Positions 17,681 through 26,535 of a stretch of 64,000 nt of DNA are shown here, in pieces (the stretch's first letter is position 1; every line of letters begins with the position of its first letter). Source of the DNA: Flavobacterium sharifuzzamanii (GTDB taxonomy: Bacteria > Bacteroidota > Bacteroidia > Flavobacteriales > Flavobacteriaceae); NCBI RefSeq assembly GCF_003254585.1, contig NZ_QJGZ01000034.1:62001-126000 (forward strand), written 5' to 3'. Below the pieces are notes generated by a model, which saw nothing but the letters and a program-made list of their open reading frames with translations, searched no databases and was not told where the DNA came from. Both the position numbers and the translations under genes were made by a program.

Positions 17681-17710
17681 AAAATCACAGTTTTTGTGAT
17701 TTTTTTTATT
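17681..17710 (+). terminator. Terminator after guaC-GNAT
   Basis: AAATCACA (17682-17689) pairs with TGTGATTT (17695-17702), then a long T run. Confidence 0.8.
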
Positions 17711-17717
17711 TCAAAAT

Positions 17718-17739
17718 AAATAGATAACTCTATCTATTT
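17718..17739. promoter_or_regulatory. Palindromic operator upstream of the TetR gene
   Basis: AAATAGATA-actc-TATCTATTT is a perfect 9-bp inverted repeat with a 4-base centre. It ends 6 bases before a -7 element TATCTTTG (17746-17753), so a bound repressor would cover the promoter of the TetR gene at 17767. The core ATAGA-N8-TCTAT recurs at 18350. Confidence 0.75.
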
Positions 17740-17766
17740 TTGTTTTATCTTTGTTAAAAAAAGAAA

Positions 17767-18333
17767 ATGAAACAGAAAAGCAATGTAAAGGAACGAATAC
17801 TAGATACAGCATCTCGTCTGTTTTATCATCAGGGGTTTAATAGTACAGGAATTAATCAAATTATTGCTGAGGCAGATATTGCTATTGGATCGCTTTATAA
17901 ACATTATCAGTCTAAAAGTGATTTGTTGTATCATTATCTTGAACAGCAGGAAACAGAATATTTTGCCAATCTCGATGACTATTTGAAAGACGAGAAACAG
18001 CCCTTAAAAAAGCTTCTAAAATTAATAGATTACCGTATTAAAGTTCAGGAAGAATCAAATTGCTCTGGATGTCATTTCATTAAAGTGAATGCTGAAATTG
18101 GACGAGGAGATAAAAAAATAGAACAGTTTATTGTGGCTCATAAAGAACGTCAGCGGGACTATATAAAATCTTTAGTTGATGAAATTAGTACTGTAAAATC
18201 ATTTTCAATAGAAAAAAAAGCACTTCAAAACAGCATTTTTTTAATGATAGAAGGAGCTGTGGTTTCAGCAAGTATAAACGGTAATACTAATGATTTAAAA
18301 GAAGTAAAAAAAACTATAAATCAGTTTTTCTGA
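17767..18333 (+). CDS. TetR/AcrR family transcriptional regulator
   Basis: 188 residues. The N-terminal DNA-binding domain is KERILDTASRLFYHQGFNSTGINQIIAEADIAIGSLYKHYQSKSDLLYHYL (about residues 8-58), with the TetR helix-turn-helix at about 28-48. The rest is the ligand-sensing helical domain, including NCSGCHFIKVNAEIG near residue 98, a motif seen in the group related to YxaF/LmrA-type repressors. It is followed 39 bases later by an MFS efflux gene, and near-identical palindromes precede both genes, so autoregulation and repression of the pump are inferred. The inducer is unknown. Confidence 0.92.
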   Translation: MKQKSNVKERILDTASRLFYHQGFNSTGINQIIAEADIAIGSLYKHYQSKSDLLYHYLEQQETEYFANLDDYLKDEKQPLKKLLKLIDYRIKVQEESNCSGCHFIKVNAEIGRGDKKIEQFIVAHKERQRDYIKSLVDEISTVKSFSIEKKALQNSIFLMIEGAVVSASINGNTNDLKEVKKTINQFF

Positions 18334-18347
18334 TTTTTTTTGATTAA

Positions 18348-18367
18348 AAATAGATAGACTACTCTAT
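18348..18367. promoter_or_regulatory. Second operator upstream of the MFS gene
   Basis: AAATAGATA (18348-18356) followed by TCTAT (18363-18367): the same left half and the same ATAGA-N8-TCTAT geometry as the operator at 17718. It ends 5 bases before the MFS start codon. Confidence 0.6.
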
Positions 18368-18372
18368 ATAAT

Positions 18373-19785
18373 ATGAAAAATACAAAATATATTTCGCTTC
18401 TCATTTTGTTACTCGCACATTTGCTTACCATTTTGGATATATTTATTGTAAACGTTGCGATTCCGTCTATTCAACGTGGTCTTGATTCCAGTAATGGAAA
18501 AATCCAATTAGTTGTAGCTATGTATATGGTTGGGTTTGCTTCTTTTTTAATAATTGGCGGAAAAATAGGAGATTATTTTGGAAGAAAAAAAATCTTTATT
18601 CTAGGGCTGTTTTTGTTTATGGTTACTTCTGCGGGATGCGGGTTTGCTGCCACTACAAATCAGCTTATTGCTTTGAGGTTTTTTCAAGGTATAAGCGCAA
18701 GCTTAATGGCGCCACAAGTTTTATCTTATATTCAAATTCTTTTTGTTAGTCATAAGGAGCGCACTTATGCAATGGGCTGGTATGGAATTGCGATTGGAAT
18801 TGGCACAATGCTGGGGCAGTTTTTAGGAGGTTCTCTTGTAGAACTCCAACCGTTTTTAATCGATCAATCATGGAGGTATATATTCCTTATCAATATTCCT
18901 ATTTGTTTAATAGCGATTTTGCTGGCCATGCGTTATCTCAATCGATCGAGAGACAATTCTTCTTTGCAAATGGATTATTGGAGCGCATTTATATTATGCA
19001 TAGGGCTTGCTTTACTGGTTTTTTCGATGGCTGTCGGATTAGAACAAAAAGATTTGGTTGCAATTACGCTGACAATTTCTATAGTATTTCTGATAGGTTT
19101 TATATTAAGACAGATCAAAAGAAAATTAAAGAAAAAAGAGCCATTATTGAACATGGAGCTTTTTACGCACAAGAATTTCAATATTGCGGTTTCGGCTTCA
19201 GCTCTTTTTATGCTGATGCTTGATGCTTACTTTTTTGTATTGGCAATTTTTCTGCAAGACGGTATTAGACTTTCTCCTATGCAAGCAGGATATTTTATTG
19301 TATTTCAAGGATGCGGTTTTATTTTAGCGTCATTTTTTACAGCTAGATTGGTGCTTCAGTATGGTAAAAATGTATTAATTTTTGGAGTGTTGCTTATTAT
19401 GTTTTCTCTTATTTTTCAGCTAGTTTTTTTTTATTATCAATCAATCGATTACAAGGGATACTTTGCCATGTTTTTGCACGGTATTGGTGTAGCCATGGTT
19501 CTGCCTTCATTTGCTAATATTGCGCTGAAAGATTTACCTCAAAACAGAATTGGAAATGCATCAGGAGTTTATTCTACATTGCAGCAATTGTTTGGTGCAT
19601 TGGGCATTACCTTAACAGGGGGTGTATTTTACTATTTTGCAAAAGGAAAAACAGATTATACAGATTTCTATAATGCTTTTTTCTATGGCACAGTAATTCA
19701 TCTGTTTTGCTTAACAAGTGTATTGCTTATTTTATTTCTGTTGCCCAATTCTGTTCTTCCCGCAAAAACAGAAAAAGAATATTAA
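18373..19785 (+). CDS. MFS drug-efflux transporter, DHA2 (EmrB/QacA-like) family
   Basis: 470 residues with about 14 hydrophobic spans, as in the 14-TM DHA2 group. TM1 carries LTILDIFIVNVAIPSIQ, the D-x-x-I-V-N-V-A-x-P motif (motif D1) of EmrB/QacA-type pumps; motif A is IGGKIGDYFGRKKIF near residue 63, and motif C-like RFFQGISASLMAPQVLSYI near 101. Proton-driven export of lipophilic compounds from the cytoplasm is the family function. Its position directly behind a TetR gene with a shared operator supports an inducible resistance pump. Only 39 bases separate the two. Confidence 0.92.
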   Translation: MKNTKYISLLILLLAHLLTILDIFIVNVAIPSIQRGLDSSNGKIQLVVAMYMVGFASFLIIGGKIGDYFGRKKIFILGLFLFMVTSAGCGFAATTNQLIALRFFQGISASLMAPQVLSYIQILFVSHKERTYAMGWYGIAIGIGTMLGQFLGGSLVELQPFLIDQSWRYIFLINIPICLIAILLAMRYLNRSRDNSSLQMDYWSAFILCIGLALLVFSMAVGLEQKDLVAITLTISIVFLIGFILRQIKRKLKKKEPLLNMELFTHKNFNIAVSASALFMLMLDAYFFVLAIFLQDGIRLSPMQAGYFIVFQGCGFILASFFTARLVLQYGKNVLIFGVLLIMFSLIFQLVFFYYQSIDYKGYFAMFLHGIGVAMVLPSFANIALKDLPQNRIGNASGVYSTLQQLFGALGITLTGGVFYYFAKGKTDYTDFYNAFFYGTVIHLFCLTSVLLILFLLPNSVLPAKTEKEY

Positions 19786-19800
19786 AAAAAACAATTATTA

Positions 19801-20379
19801 CTAACTCACAATCAAATCATGCGTAAACAATAGCCCTTTCACTTCATTCAAAGAAAAAACTGCTTTCTTCAATTTAGTTTTAGAAGGATCGATTGTATAA
19901 TTATAACTCGTTTTAAAATCGGCTTTATTAGCGATGGCTTTGTTGAATTCAGAACGGTATAAATCGCAATTATCGAAAATTACACCAGTTAAATCTGCCG
20001 CCATAAAATCTACAGCTATTAAACTGCAATTGGTAAACGGAGTTCCCTTTAGTTTTAAAGTATAAAACTTAGAAAAATCAAGAATGCAATCATTAAAACG
20101 AACTTCAAAAATTAGTTTATCGCACATAGCGAAATTCACTTCTTTAATTTCGCATCGATTAAAAGTAACGGTTCTCAATGCCACATAATTGATTTTTGCT
20201 TCGCTGAAAATACAGTCATTAAAAACACAATCAATGAAAGTAACGGCTAAAAACGTGCATGCAGAAAAGTTACAATTGTTAAAAACGCAAGATTCAAAGT
20301 CTTTAAAATTAAGATCATCTTTAGCGTAAACAATCGTATTGTATTCTTTATCAAGAAAATATTCGCTTTCTTTTTTCAA
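19801..20379 (-). CDS. Pentapeptide repeat protein (Qnr-like)
   Basis: 192 residues made of tandem pentapeptides of form A(D/N)(L/F)XX, for example CVFNNCNFSACTFLAVTFIDCVFNDCIF at about 32-59, forming a right-handed quadrilateral beta-helix. A short break (CDKLIFEVRFNDC) lies near the middle, as in the Qnr family, and the C-terminus TSYNYTIDPSKTKLKKAVFSL..GLLFTHDLIV resembles chromosomal Qnr-like proteins of Gram-positive and environmental bacteria. Such proteins can mimic DNA and bind gyrase; whether this one protects against quinolones is not known. It is convergent with the MFS gene and divergent from aspA. Confidence 0.85.
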   Translation of the reverse strand: MKKESEYFLDKEYNTIVYAKDDLNFKDFESCVFNNCNFSACTFLAVTFIDCVFNDCIFSEAKINYVALRTVTFNRCEIKEVNFAMCDKLIFEVRFNDCILDFSKFYTLKLKGTPFTNCSLIAVDFMAADLTGVIFDNCDLYRSEFNKAIANKADFKTSYNYTIDPSKTKLKKAVFSLNEVKGLLFTHDLIVS

Positions 20380-20536
20380 CCTTTTTTTATAATTATTTGA
20401 AGGTGAAAAGGTAATGATTTACGATAAAATAATGGGAACAAATTATAAATGATTTTGATTTCATTCACATTTTTAATGCATAATTTGATGTAGCTTTACA
20501 CTTATTTTTTAAGTCAAAACATATCAATTTTATTAT

Positions 20537-21946
20537 ATGGAACCAACAAGAAAAGAACATGATTTTCTGGGAGAATTAGAAATTCCGAATCATTTATACT
20601 ACGGAATCCAGACTTTTAGAGCTGTAGAGAATTTCAACATTACAGGAATTCCGATTTCAAAAGAACCTTTATTTATCAAAGCTTTAGGATATGTAAAAAA
20701 GGCTGCTGCTTTAGCCAATAAAGATTGCGGCGCAATTGATTCTAAAATTGCCGAAGCAATCTGTTACGGAAGTGATCAGGTTATCGCGGGCAAATTTGAT
20801 CAGGAATTTGTAAGCGATTTAATTCAGGGTGGAGCAGGAACTTCTGTCAATATGAATGCCAATGAAGTAATTGCTAATATCGGATTAGAATATTTAGGTC
20901 ATAAAAAAGGAGAATACAATTTTCTGCATCCAAATAATCATGTAAACTGTTCTCAATCGACAAATGATGCTTATCCATCGGCTTTTAGAATTGCTTTGTA
21001 TTTGAAAATGGAAAGCTTTATTAAAACTTTTGCTGGTTTAGAAGTTGCTTTCGCTAAAAAAGGAGAAGAGTTTAAAGAAGTCCTAAAAATGGGAAGAACG
21101 CAATTGCAAGATGCGGTTCCGATGACTTTAGGACAGGAATTTAAAGCTTACGCTACAACAATTGGAGAAGATATTCAGCGTTTAAAAAATGCTCAGGAAT
21201 TGTTGTTAGAAATAAATATGGGAGCAACAGCCATTGGAACAAAAGTAAATGCTCCAGAAGGTTATCCAGAAATCTGCGTAAAATATTTGGCTGATGAGGT
21301 GGGAATTCCGCTGACACTTTCACCAGATTTAATTGAAGCAACGGTTGATACTGGCGCTTACGTTCAGATTATGGGAACTTTAAAACGTTCTGCGGTTAAG
21401 ATTTCTAAAATCTGCAACGATTTACGTTTATTAAGTTCAGGACCAAGAACTGGTTTTAACGAAATCAATCTTCCGGCACGTCAGCCAGGTTCATCTATTA
21501 TGCCAGGGAAAGTAAATCCGGTAATTCCAGAAGTGGTAAATCAGACTTGCTTTTATGTAATCGGTCAGGATTTAACGGTGACAATGGCGGCAGAAGCGGG
21601 ACAATTGCAATTGAATGTAATGGAACCTGTAATTGCTTTTGCAATGTTTACTTCGTTGGATTATCTTTCAAATGCTATTCAGACTTTAATCGATAAATGT
21701 ATTAACGGAATTACAGCTAATGTTGATCATTGCTATAATATGGTTATGAACAGCATCGGAATTGTAACGCAATTGAATCCGATTTTAGGTTACGAAGAAA
21801 GTGCGAGTATTGCTGGAGAAGCTTTAAAAACGGGTAAAAGTGTGCATCAGATTGCAGTTTTGGAAAGAAAGTTGATTACACAAGAAAAATGGGATGAAAT
21901 TTATTCTTTAGAAAATTTAATTCACCCAAAATTTATTACCAAGTAA
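20537..21946 (+). CDS. aspA: Aspartate ammonia-lyase
   Basis: 469 residues of the fumarase/aspartase superfamily. N-terminus TRKEHDFLGELEIPNHLYYGIQTFRA, the GRTQLQDAVPMTLGQEF block near residue 186, and the signature loop GSSIMPGKVNPV near residue 320 that carries the catalytic serine. Aspartate-type rather than fumarase-type residues (TRKEHDFLGE, NVMEPVIAF) favour reversible deamination of aspartate to fumarate and ammonia. Cytoplasmic tetramer. Single-gene unit with its own terminator. Confidence 0.94.
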   Translation: MEPTRKEHDFLGELEIPNHLYYGIQTFRAVENFNITGIPISKEPLFIKALGYVKKAAALANKDCGAIDSKIAEAICYGSDQVIAGKFDQEFVSDLIQGGAGTSVNMNANEVIANIGLEYLGHKKGEYNFLHPNNHVNCSQSTNDAYPSAFRIALYLKMESFIKTFAGLEVAFAKKGEEFKEVLKMGRTQLQDAVPMTLGQEFKAYATTIGEDIQRLKNAQELLLEINMGATAIGTKVNAPEGYPEICVKYLADEVGIPLTLSPDLIEATVDTGAYVQIMGTLKRSAVKISKICNDLRLLSSGPRTGFNEINLPARQPGSSIMPGKVNPVIPEVVNQTCFYVIGQDLTVTMAAEAGQLQLNVMEPVIAFAMFTSLDYLSNAIQTLIDKCINGITANVDHCYNMVMNSIGIVTQLNPILGYEESASIAGEALKTGKSVHQIAVLERKLITQEKWDEIYSLENLIHPKFITK

Positions 21947-21965
21947 TATTTGAGATGATATTCCT

Positions 21966-21999
21966 AAGCCGTCAAATTTATTTTTGACGGCTTTTTTTG
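21966..21999 (+). terminator. Terminator of aspA
   Basis: AAGCCGTCAAA and TTTGACGGCTT form an 11-bp stem followed by seven T. Confidence 0.9.
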
Positions 22000-22102
22000 T
22001 TAAAATAATTTTGAATTAATTAGTTTTAGTTTGTAAGATGTTGAAAATAAGACTTATATTTACAGTAAGATTAAGTCTTATTCCTAAAACTAAACTTTGT
22101 AA

Positions 22103-23389
22103 ATGGTGATTTTTTTAAAAAATAATGCCTTTCAGTACAAGTATAAAATCTTAGGATTATTACTCTTTATTTCCTTCAATTTATTTGCTCAAGAGGAAAA
22201 TCAGAATCCCGAAGTTCAAAATCCAAAAATTTGCCCTCCTAAAACAATATTAGAAATCTTCAAAAAAAAGGATTCTGTTTATGTTGTTAAACCCATAAAA
22301 AATAGCTTTTTCTTGATTATTCCCGCGATAGGTTCCCAGCCCGCAACAGGTTTCTTTTATGGTGCTGTGGCGCAATATACTTTCAAAGGAAAAGAAGCAA
22401 CCGATAAATATTCAATAGCAAATGTTGGAATAACTTATACCACAAAAAAACAATGGCTGGTAAATGTCAAGAATAATATTTTGCTCAAAAACAACAAGAT
22501 ATTCTTGAGTGGAGATTACCGTTTGTATATTTTTTCGCAACCCAATTATGGTTTAGGAACAAATATTATTCCGCCTCGTCGCAATCAGGAGCCTGGTTTC
22601 AGCATTGATTCTATTGCTGAACCAATGGATTACAATTACTTTAAATTTCATCAGTCGGTTTCCTTTCAAGTTCGCCCAAATTTTTATGTTGGAGGAGGTC
22701 TAAATATCGATTGGTATTCAAGTATTGTCGATAAAGAACTTGACGTTGCAAATGGAAAACTTACGTATCATTATAATTATAATCAAAAATATGGATTCGA
22801 TGAATCAGAATATTTTTTAAACGGTGTGAGTCTTAATTTGGTTTATGATTCTAGAGATAATCAAGTAAATGCAACACATGGATGGTTTGCTAATATAAAT
22901 TACCGTTTTAATCCGGAAATATTTGACAATCAAGAAGTAAGTAATGTTTTATACGCCGAATACCGAAATTTTATTCCAGTTTCGCAAAAAGACAAAAGAT
23001 ATATTTTGGCGCTTTGGACTTACGGACAGTTTGTAACCAAAGGAAAAGTTCCGTATTTGAATTTGCCTGCAATTGGCTGGGATCAGCGAAGTCGAAGCGG
23101 AGAAGGATATACGCAGGGATTATTTAGAGGTACAAATTTGGTTTATTTGGCAAGCGAATTTAGATTTCCGATAACCTGCAATCAAATGCTGAGTGGTACC
23201 GTTTTTACAAATTTTGTAACCACAAGCAATCCAGATACTAATACCAAGCTTTTTGAATATGTACAACCAGCCTTTGGTTTCGGCCTTCGTGTTTTAATCG
23301 ATAAAGCGACAAGAACTAATCTTATTGCAGATTACGCTTGGGGTAATAATTCTAAAGGATTTTACTTGAATGCTGGAGAGACTTTTTAA
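22103..23389 (+). CDS. BamA/TamA-like outer-membrane beta-barrel protein
   Basis: 428 residues with a signal peptide (LLLFISFNLFAQ, cut near residue 29). Residues 65-428 show strand-type alternation and the surface-antigen pattern: FFYGAVAQYTF, LVYDSRDNQVNATHGWFANINYRF (the conserved DxRDxxxxPxxG-like strand), GQFVTKGKVPYLNLPAIGWDQRSRSGEGYTQGLFRG and FGFGLRVLIDKATRTNLIADYAWG, ending in Phe. No POTRA domains fit in the short N-terminal part, so this is a stand-alone barrel of the D15/Omp85 superfamily, seen often in Bacteroidota. Its substrate is unknown; a role in outer-membrane passage is inferred. Confidence 0.82.
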   Translation: MVIFLKNNAFQYKYKILGLLLFISFNLFAQEENQNPEVQNPKICPPKTILEIFKKKDSVYVVKPIKNSFFLIIPAIGSQPATGFFYGAVAQYTFKGKEATDKYSIANVGITYTTKKQWLVNVKNNILLKNNKIFLSGDYRLYIFSQPNYGLGTNIIPPRRNQEPGFSIDSIAEPMDYNYFKFHQSVSFQVRPNFYVGGGLNIDWYSSIVDKELDVANGKLTYHYNYNQKYGFDESEYFLNGVSLNLVYDSRDNQVNATHGWFANINYRFNPEIFDNQEVSNVLYAEYRNFIPVSQKDKRYILALWTYGQFVTKGKVPYLNLPAIGWDQRSRSGEGYTQGLFRGTNLVYLASEFRFPITCNQMLSGTVFTNFVTTSNPDTNTKLFEYVQPAFGFGLRVLIDKATRTNLIADYAWGNNSKGFYLNAGETF

Positions 23390-23426
23390 TTTTAAAAATT
23401 GCAAGCTTTAAACGTAAAATAATATT

Positions 23427-23457
23427 AAAAAGCAGGCTATCGGGTCTGCTTTTTTTA
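23427..23457 (+). terminator. Terminator of the barrel gene
   Basis: AAAAAGCAG pairs with CTGCTTTTT, followed by T residues. Confidence 0.8.
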
Positions 23458-23546
23458 TTGTTCACAATAAAATCATAATTTGTAAAGTTGTTTAAAATTA
23501 TTTTAAATAGTATTCTTATTTTTGTTGTATATACAAACTTCTTAAT

Positions 23547-24221
23547 ATGAAATTACTGATAGTCGAAGACGAGCCAAATCTATTATCGATTTTACGAAAA
23601 GGTTTTGCAGAAAATAATAATGAAGTGAGCGTAGCTATGGATGGAAAAACAGCTATGGAAATGATTCATAATTATACTTTCGATGTTGTAATTTTAGACG
23701 TAATGCTTCCTGATGTCAACGGAATTGAAATCTGCAGAAGACTTCGCGCCGAAAAAAATTTCGTGCCAATTTTACTTTTAACTGCCTTAGGAACTTCAGA
23801 AAACATTGTAACTGGACTTAATTCTGGTGCGGATGATTATTTGGTTAAACCTTTTAAATTTGGTGAATTAGACGCCAGAGTTAATGCTTTATATAGAAGA
23901 TCACAGCAGGAAACAGAAAAAATAGACACCATCACAATTGCTGATTTAGAAATAAATGGACGTGCAAAAACAGTTAAAAGAAACGGAGAAAATATCGTTT
24001 TAACGGCCAAAGAATTTAAGCTTTTATATTATTTGGCTAAAAATACAGGTCGTATCGTTTCGCGCGATCAGATTTTAGATAATGTTTGGGATATTAATTT
24101 TGATATGAATACCAACGTTGTCGATGTATATATTACGTACTTAAGAAGAAAGATAGACAAGCCTTTTTCAACCAAACTGATTCATACTATGAAAGGTTTG
24201 GGTTATGTAATAAAACCATAA
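23547..24221 (+). CDS. OmpR/PhoB-family response regulator
   Basis: 224 residues. Receiver domain 1-115 with acidic pocket EDEP, phospho-acceptor Asp51 in VVILDVMLPD, Thr in LLLTALG and Lys in YLVKPFKF. A winged-helix OmpR-type DNA-binding domain follows at about 125-224 (LTAKEFKLLYYLAKNTGRIVSRDQILDNVWD .. VDVYITYLRRKID .. HTMKGLGYV). The sequence is closest in style to the CusR/CopR metal-response group, but the signal cannot be told. The cognate kinase starts one base after the stop, so the two are translated together. Confidence 0.94.
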   Translation: MKLLIVEDEPNLLSILRKGFAENNNEVSVAMDGKTAMEMIHNYTFDVVILDVMLPDVNGIEICRRLRAEKNFVPILLLTALGTSENIVTGLNSGADDYLVKPFKFGELDARVNALYRRSQQETEKIDTITIADLEINGRAKTVKRNGENIVLTAKEFKLLYYLAKNTGRIVSRDQILDNVWDINFDMNTNVVDVYITYLRRKIDKPFSTKLIHTMKGLGYVIKP

Positions 24222-24222
24222 T

Positions 24223-25605
24223 ATGGACATTAGGAAAAAAATCACTTTCAATTATGTTGCTCTTTCTACCTTTAGCACTTCGCTATTGTGTATCATCGTG
24301 TTTTTTTTATTTAGAGAAAATAACCGATACCACTTCTTAAAGCGTTTAGATGATAGGGCCAAAATTGTAGCTTCAATTCATTTTCAAAAAGATCCAGAGA
24401 AAATTAAATATTATAAAAATCTTCAAAAAAATGGTCTTGAAGAATTGATAGAAGAAGAAGAGTATGTATTAAAAATTAACAGCCATAATAGTTTTGACTA
24501 CAATACCAATCTGAATCTTCCTAATACTTTTTATACTAATATTTTAAGTACAGGGAAAGACTCTTACGAAAAAGACAATAAGTATTATTTAGGACAGATT
24601 TTTCAAGAAAACAATCAAAAATATATTGTAATTGTTGGCGCGAGAGACCGCAAAGGAAAAGATACAACGGTTTATATTGTCAAAATTATGCTTTTTGGCG
24701 GAATCGGATTTGTGATTCTAGCTTTTCTTTTAGGTCGATATTTAGCAAAACGTGTTATTAATCCCGTAGCAAGAATTACAAAAGAAGTAAAAAGAATTAG
24801 TGCTTCTAATCTGCACAATCGCCTTCCAGAAGTTAAAAACTCTGATGAAATTTCAGATTTGACCAATACTTTTAATAATATGCTGGATCGACTAGAAACT
24901 TCTTTTGAGATTCAGGCTAACTTTATTAACAATGCTTCTCACGAGTTAAAAACGCCAATTACAACCATTATTGCCGAGTCGGAGATTATGCTGCTAAAAG
25001 AGAGAGAAAAGCATGAATATGTAGAATCTTTGCAAAATATTTATAGTCAAGCTTCAAGATTAGGAAACTTGACAGAAAGCCTTCTTAAGCTGACCCAAAC
25101 AGGATATGACGGACAAAAACAAGTTTCGGATATTGCCCGAATGGACGAATTGTTATTGGATGTAAAATCAGATTTAGATAAAATTTATCCAGATAATCGC
25201 GTAAGCATTAAACTTAATTTTGCTCCAGAAGATTCTAATCTGTTATTGTTGCCATGCAATAAACCGCTTTTAGAATTAGCAATCAATAATATTATTACCA
25301 ATGGAGTAAAATATTCAGACAACAACGAAGTCTTTGTGAATCTTACGGCCAATAAAGAAATGATCAAAATTGCGATCAATGATATTGGAATCGGAATTCC
25401 GCCAGAAGATATTCCGCATTTATATGAACCTTTCTTTAGAGGTAAAATCGCTGCCAAATACATTGGTTATGGTTTAGGGCTGCCATTAGCGTCTAAAATC
25501 ATAAGAATGCATGATGGTGAACTTCAAGTGCAATCTGAGCAGAATAAAGGAACAATCGTTACAATCATCTTTAAAAAAGGCAACATTAAAAAATCTAATG
25601 TTTAA
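24223..25605 (+). CDS. Two-component sensor histidine kinase with HAMP domain
   Basis: 460 residues. TM1 at about 12-30, a periplasmic domain of about 120 residues (31-150), TM2 at about 155-173, a HAMP domain (GRYLAKRVINPVARITKEVKRISASNLHNRLP), HisKA with phospho-acceptor His240 in NNASHELKTPI, then HATPase with N box NNIITNGVKYSDN and glycine boxes DIGIGIPPEDIPHLYEPFFRG and GYGLGLPLASKI. Pairs with the OmpR-type regulator one base upstream. The sensed signal is unknown; the downstream USP-like and bestrophin genes are possible targets by proximity only. Confidence 0.94.
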   Translation: MDIRKKITFNYVALSTFSTSLLCIIVFFLFRENNRYHFLKRLDDRAKIVASIHFQKDPEKIKYYKNLQKNGLEELIEEEEYVLKINSHNSFDYNTNLNLPNTFYTNILSTGKDSYEKDNKYYLGQIFQENNQKYIVIVGARDRKGKDTTVYIVKIMLFGGIGFVILAFLLGRYLAKRVINPVARITKEVKRISASNLHNRLPEVKNSDEISDLTNTFNNMLDRLETSFEIQANFINNASHELKTPITTIIAESEIMLLKEREKHEYVESLQNIYSQASRLGNLTESLLKLTQTGYDGQKQVSDIARMDELLLDVKSDLDKIYPDNRVSIKLNFAPEDSNLLLLPCNKPLLELAINNIITNGVKYSDNNEVFVNLTANKEMIKIAINDIGIGIPPEDIPHLYEPFFRGKIAAKYIGYGLGLPLASKIIRMHDGELQVQSEQNKGTIVTIIFKKGNIKKSNV

Positions 25606-25688
25606 TTTTAGGAAATTCTAATTTTAGATTAATAACGGTCTAATTTGCCGAGAGTTATTTTGTAGGTATAAACTAAAAAAATATACTT

Positions 25689-26411
25689 ATGAAAAATTTT
25701 CTTATACCTACAACTTTAAAAGATGATACTATTTCGGCTGTTAAATCTGCGGTAAATCAGTCTAAGAATACTGAGTCGGAAATTATTTTAGTATTAGTTT
25801 CAGAAGCCCCTGATACGTTTTCTTCTTCAGGTTTTTTGAGAGAAATGAAATCTGGACTTACCAAAAGCCAGGAAGAAGTTCTGGAAACTTGCCGTTATAT
25901 TATAGAACATACTTCAAATATTAAGCTAAAAGTTCACAACCAATACGGACTTTCGGCACCAATTTTCAGGCGTCTTATCGAAGCTTTTTCTGTAAAGCTG
26001 ATTATTCTCACTCATTCTTATAAACAGGAAACCAAAAGAATTCATCAGTATTTGGTGCAATTGGCGGGAAATCAAAAATGTCCTATTCTGCATCTCAGTA
26101 CAGAAATCAATAAAGAGGTTTTCCATAAAGCATTGTATGTTGAAAATTCTAGTAAAAATATTCATGTAAAAGATGTGCAGGAATTTTTAAGCGCCAATTT
26201 CTCTTTTGAAATTGTAAGTCAGACAGCCAGTTTTGAAGATAACTACGAAAATGTTGCACCTTTTCTATCAGAAGCTATTTCAAAACATAACATTGACATG
26301 TTAGTGGAAACGCGCAAAGGCGAAAAAATCAAATTTAAAAAAGCCAAAAAAGAAAATATCAATGAAAAGCTAGGCCTTCCAGTTCTTTCATTGTACGAAG
26401 AGATGGTTTGA
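25689..26411 (+). CDS. Universal-stress-protein-like protein
   Basis: 240 residues, cytoplasmic. Residues 1-140 follow a USP-like alpha/beta pattern: KNFLIPTTLKDDTISAVKSAVNQS, IILVLVSEA, a long helix, then LIILTHS and CPILHLST. The second half repeats a similar layout weakly (KALYVENSSKNIHVKDVQEFL .. NIDMLVETRKGEKIKFKKA .. GLPVLSLY), so it may be a degenerate tandem-USP protein without the ATP-binding G-x2-G-x9-G motif. Function unknown. A CTNAG array begins 3 bases after its TGA, and the bestrophin gene follows. Confidence 0.65.
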   Translation: MKNFLIPTTLKDDTISAVKSAVNQSKNTESEIILVLVSEAPDTFSSSGFLREMKSGLTKSQEEVLETCRYIIEHTSNIKLKVHNQYGLSAPIFRRLIEAFSVKLIILTHSYKQETKRIHQYLVQLAGNQKCPILHLSTEINKEVFHKALYVENSSKNIHVKDVQEFLSANFSFEIVSQTASFEDNYENVAPFLSEAISKHNIDMLVETRKGEKIKFKKAKKENINEKLGLPVLSLYEEMV

Positions 26412-26413
26412 GA

Positions 26414-26510
26414 CTAAGGTTCTCAGATTCTGAGGTTCTAAGGTACTTAGTTTTTTAATTTTTGGCCTTAGGATCTCAGAACCTTAGCCCCTTAGTTCCT
26501 TAGAACCTTA
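26414..26510. repeat. Inverted pair of 8-bp-period CTNAG arrays (site 1)
   Basis: Left arm: CTAAG, CTCAG, CTGAG, CTAAG, CTTAG starting at 26414, 26422, 26430, 26438, 26446. Right arm: CTTAG, CTCAG, CTTAG, CTTAG, CTTAG, CTTAa starting at 26467, 26475, 26483, 26491, 26499, 26507. Every step is exactly 8 bases. The arms can pair in several registers. It fills the spacer between the USP-like gene and the bestrophin gene. Confidence 0.95.
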
Positions 26511-26535
26511 AAAATATTAATTTAAAACCGAAAAT

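Noticed and set aside
26414..26510. Possible CRISPR-like array
   Set aside because: Units are 5 bases with 3-base spacers at an 8-bp step, arranged as inverted arms, and no cas genes are present.
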